DNA from: Butyrivibrio hungatei
GTDB lineage: Bacteria > Bacillota > Clostridia > Lachnospirales > Lachnospiraceae
Length of the DNA stretch: 64,000 bases
Direction: 5' to 3'
NCBI RefSeq assembly: GCF_900101605.1
Contig: NZ_FMUR01000017.1
Location: forward strand, 27,304-91,303
The first letter of the stretch is position 1, and each line of letters starts with the position of its first letter. The notes beneath the pieces are model-generated. The model did not search any database and was not told where the DNA came from. It saw only the letters and a program-made list of their open reading frames with translations. Below, piece after piece: positions 62,543 through 64,000 of the stretch. A program made the position numbers and the translations under genes.

Positions 62543-63295
62543 ATGAGACAAGAAGCTAAATACAACGAGTTTTACTTGATAAATGATGATAGAGAGCATT
62601 ACCTTTATGAACTATATTGCATAGATAATGAGGAGTATCTTCGTAAATATGATGGGAACATGTATTGTCCAATGTGTAGAAAAGCACAATTATCAAGAGT
62701 TCGAGGGAAAAAATCTATATTTTTGAGGACAAACCACGGTCAAGAACACGGTATTGTAGATGGCGAAGTATGCGAATACGCTTTTGACAGAAAAACTGTC
62801 ATTGAAACAGAAAAACATATTATAGATTTGAAAGAAACTAATAGATTGGGTGCTAAATTGAATACTATAATGCTTCAATTGAAGAAAAAAGATGTTGTTC
62901 GCGATTCTTCAAATATCATGTTGGAAGCTAAGCGTCCTACCATATCAAAAAGTTCCAGTTCATCTCAAACACATGCCAAAAGACTTATTACGCCGAAGTA
63001 TTCATTTTTGAATTGGGGGATAAATACTCCTCAGGATCATTTGATTATAGCGTACGGGGATGTATATATATGCGTGGGAAATACTACAAAAGAATACACA
63101 TACCTACGGCTATATGCTGATGAAACCAAGACAAGGCTTCTGACTTCTTTTGCAAAACCTTATAGAACAAAGATAAGTGATGGTTATTATCATGTTGTAT
63201 CGGTAGGTACGTGTATTAAAAAAGATAAATATTACAATTTCAAAATATATGATTATTTCAACGGATTGTTGATAGAACCAATTAAAATTATATAG
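62543..63295 (+). CDS. Unrecognised 250-residue protein, possible transposon passenger
   Basis: A soluble protein. An N-terminal half has CPMC at about residues 50-53 and Cys in EVCEYAF near 78, hinting at a metal site, then a Ser-rich linker (KSSSSSQTH near 140) and a C-terminal domain (about 152-250, ending GLLIEPIKII). AAAGGAG lies before the ATG at 62543; the TTG at 62525 is not preferred. The C-terminal part has no match I recognise. It converges on the next gene with an eight-base overlap. Base composition is lower in GC than most of the window, as is usual for recently acquired DNA. Confidence 0.7.
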   Translation: MRQEAKYNEFYLINDDREHYLYELYCIDNEEYLRKYDGNMYCPMCRKAQLSRVRGKKSIFLRTNHGQEHGIVDGEVCEYAFDRKTVIETEKHIIDLKETNRLGAKLNTIMLQLKKKDVVRDSSNIMLEAKRPTISKSSSSSQTHAKRLITPKYSFLNWGINTPQDHLIIAYGDVYICVGNTTKEYTYLRLYADETKTRLLTSFAKPYRTKISDGYYHVVSVGTCIKKDKYYNFKIYDYFNGLLIEPIKII

Positions 63296-63608
63296 ATAAC
63301 TGGATGATATCGCTCCAATGTTGTAACCCTTTTAGGGCATAGGAATAAATTGAATCATCATAATATATTCCTTCATTTACCACTATATCGTTTTGTTTTA
63401 TTTGGTAATGGATTGCTAATCCAGTCCAATCATCGGCATCGATTATACACCAGTTTAAACAAAGAATGTTTTTATCGGATATAAAGGTTGAGAGTGAAGG
63501 TTGTTTAATTATAGAATCTTCAAAGGTCTTAAATTCCTGAGCTGTTTTAAGTGAGGTATACAATTCGACGTATCTTTCTATGGGTAATTCATATAATAAT
63601 TTTTCCAT
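63288..63608 (-). CDS. Unrecognised 106-residue protein, possible transposon passenger
   Basis: A small acidic soluble protein with no Cys cluster or membrane segment. It has two Trp in DADDWTGLAIHY and HWSDIIQLSI. AGGAAGG lies before the start codon. It converges with the 250-residue gene with an eight-base overlap; their order and packing resemble an immunity- or toxin-antitoxin-type pair, but I see no recognised toxin or immunity domain. It starts 16 bases inside the right inverted repeat. Function not known. Confidence 0.65.
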   Translation of the reverse strand: MEKLLYELPIERYVELYTSLKTAQEFKTFEDSIIKQPSLSTFISDKNILCLNWCIIDADDWTGLAIHYQIKQNDIVVNEGIYYDDSIYSYALKGLQHWSDIIQLSI

Positions 63609-63651
63609 AAGAATCCTTCCTGTGTCAAAGTGACTGCAACATGTAAATTTG

Positions 63652-64000
63652 TGTCAAACCTAAACTCCCGTCATTTTATACCAAGGTTTGATCATGTCGG
63701 GACATTTAACCCCATGAACTCATAGAGTTCACATTGCTTTGCTGTTATCTCAGATAGATGATGTGCCTTTCCGGGCTGCTGATAATACTCAATGGTATCC
63801 AGTTCATCAAGTAATGACTGGATTGTGTACCTGCTAAACAGACCGTTTTCATCCATCTTCTTTTTGATATAAGACACCATCTGAAGTGCTATAAACTGAA
63901 TAAACAGTTTGCCTTCAAAGTTTTCTTCTGATGCGACGGACATTCGTCGCATGGAAAGCCGTTCCTTAAGGTTGCCAAAGGATTTTTCAATAAGATCCTT
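63652..64000 (-). mobile_element. IS1634/IS4-like insertion sequence, right end (cut by window edge)
   Basis: A partial insertion sequence: its transposase (63692-64000) runs out of the window, and TGTCAAACC at 63652-63660 is a candidate terminal repeat. The other end lies outside the window. Confidence 0.6.
63692..64000 (-). CDS. Transposase, IS1634/IS4-like, C-terminal part (5' end outside window)
   Basis: The frame is open to the window edge (about 102 codons seen). IEKSFGNLKERLSMRRMSVA then EENFEGKLFIQFIALQ resemble the C-terminal DDE part of IS1634-type transposases, with the ERLSMR Y-R-E-like segment, and LLDELDTIEYY later on. The stop at 63692 fits the usual end of this family. Only the last portion is present. 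Confidence 0.8.
   Translation of the reverse strand, partial: KDLIEKSFGNLKERLSMRRMSVASEENFEGKLFIQFIALQMVSYIKKKMDENGLFSRYTIQSLLDELDTIEYYQQPGKAHHLSEITAKQCELYEFMGLNVPT

Larger units (their letters stand above)
60998..63640. mobile_element. Candidate transposon: IS30-type transposase with two passenger genes, ~2.6 kb
   Basis: GTTGCAGTTACTTTGAC (60998-61014) and the reverse complement of GTCAAAGTGACTGCAAC (63624-63640) match at 16 of 17 positions, giving inverted repeats that bracket a transposase gene (61023-62300) and two unrecognised genes (62543-63608). The coding regions begin within 9-16 bases of the repeats on each side, which is typical of a compact transposon. No clear target duplication is seen next to the repeats. 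The call is plausible but the passenger genes might lie in flanking DNA. Confidence 0.5.

Noticed and set aside
1..64000. CRISPR array
   Set aside because: No set of short repeats with regular unique spacers is seen; the repeats present are palindromes or hairpin arrays with three units at most.

Overview
The window looks like a chromosomal segment of a Firmicute of the family Lachnospiraceae, most like Butyrivibrio or a close relative. Support for this comes from moderate to low GC, strong GGAGG-type ribosome binding sites, several methyl-accepting chemotaxis proteins, a type III pantothenate kinase with an ECF-type pantothenate carrier, a single-chain PurL, a DUF5688 protein, an UxuA/UxuB pair under an AraC regulator, and many IS30/IS1634-like remnants. 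This assignment is inferred from protein families, not from a marker gene. Only one RNA gene was recognised with confidence, a tRNA-Arg(CCG).

Layout. 1-4.9 kb: the end of a Bce-type sensor kinase, then a BceAB-type peptide-antibiotic exporter and an erythromycin-esterase-like protein. 4.9-9.5 kb: a DUF3431-like protein behind a strong promoter, an unrecognised coiled-coil protein and a chemoreceptor. 9.7-15.5 kb: an ABC-2 exporter (ATPase plus two permeases) with its own NarL-type two-component system, then an OmpR-type regulator whose kinase is missing. 15.5-20.3 kb: a decayed gene, a glycosyltransferase, a lipoprotein, a chemoreceptor and a zinc-ribbon membrane protein. 20.4-25.4 kb: a coenzyme A block (coaBC, pantothenate carrier, coaX) with a glutathione peroxidase, a formate/nitrite channel and a macrodomain protein. 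25.4-35 kb: a GH25 lysozyme-like protein, NudC, the hexuronate genes uxuA-uxuB with an AraC regulator, and purA. 35-41.4 kb: a chemoreceptor, an ArsR-type regulator, a HAD phosphatase, a LysR regulator and a TetR regulator. 41.6-50 kb: purL, carA and carB. 50-61 kb: a DUF1961-like protein, aroQ, an L,D-transpeptidase, efp, DUF5688, three paralogous SH3 membrane proteins around the tRNA, an oxidoreductase and a CwlO/SleB-like wall hydrolase. 61-64 kb: mobile DNA.

The most unusual content lies between the genes. Two ~500-bp imperfect palindromes (32288-32788 and 33148-33641) are inverted copies of each other. Each folds back into a long rod ending in a three-hairpin cloverleaf, the paired arms have changed together, and a 57-codon gene sits between them. 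Smaller fold-back structures of the same general kind lie at 27078-27372 and 39990-40162, and structured arrays lie upstream of purL (41444-41579), between panT and coaX (23085-23175), upstream of bceA (660-745) and at 6055-6176. At the right end, an IS30-type transposase and two unrecognised genes are enclosed by matching 17-bp inverted repeats (60998-61014 and 63624-63640), which suggests a small transposon with passenger genes.

Working together, the genes cover envelope stress and antibiotic defence (BceAB, ABC-2 exporter, wall hydrolases, SH3 proteins), chemotaxis (three receptors), use of plant-derived hexuronates (uxuAB), and nucleotide and CoA biosynthesis.
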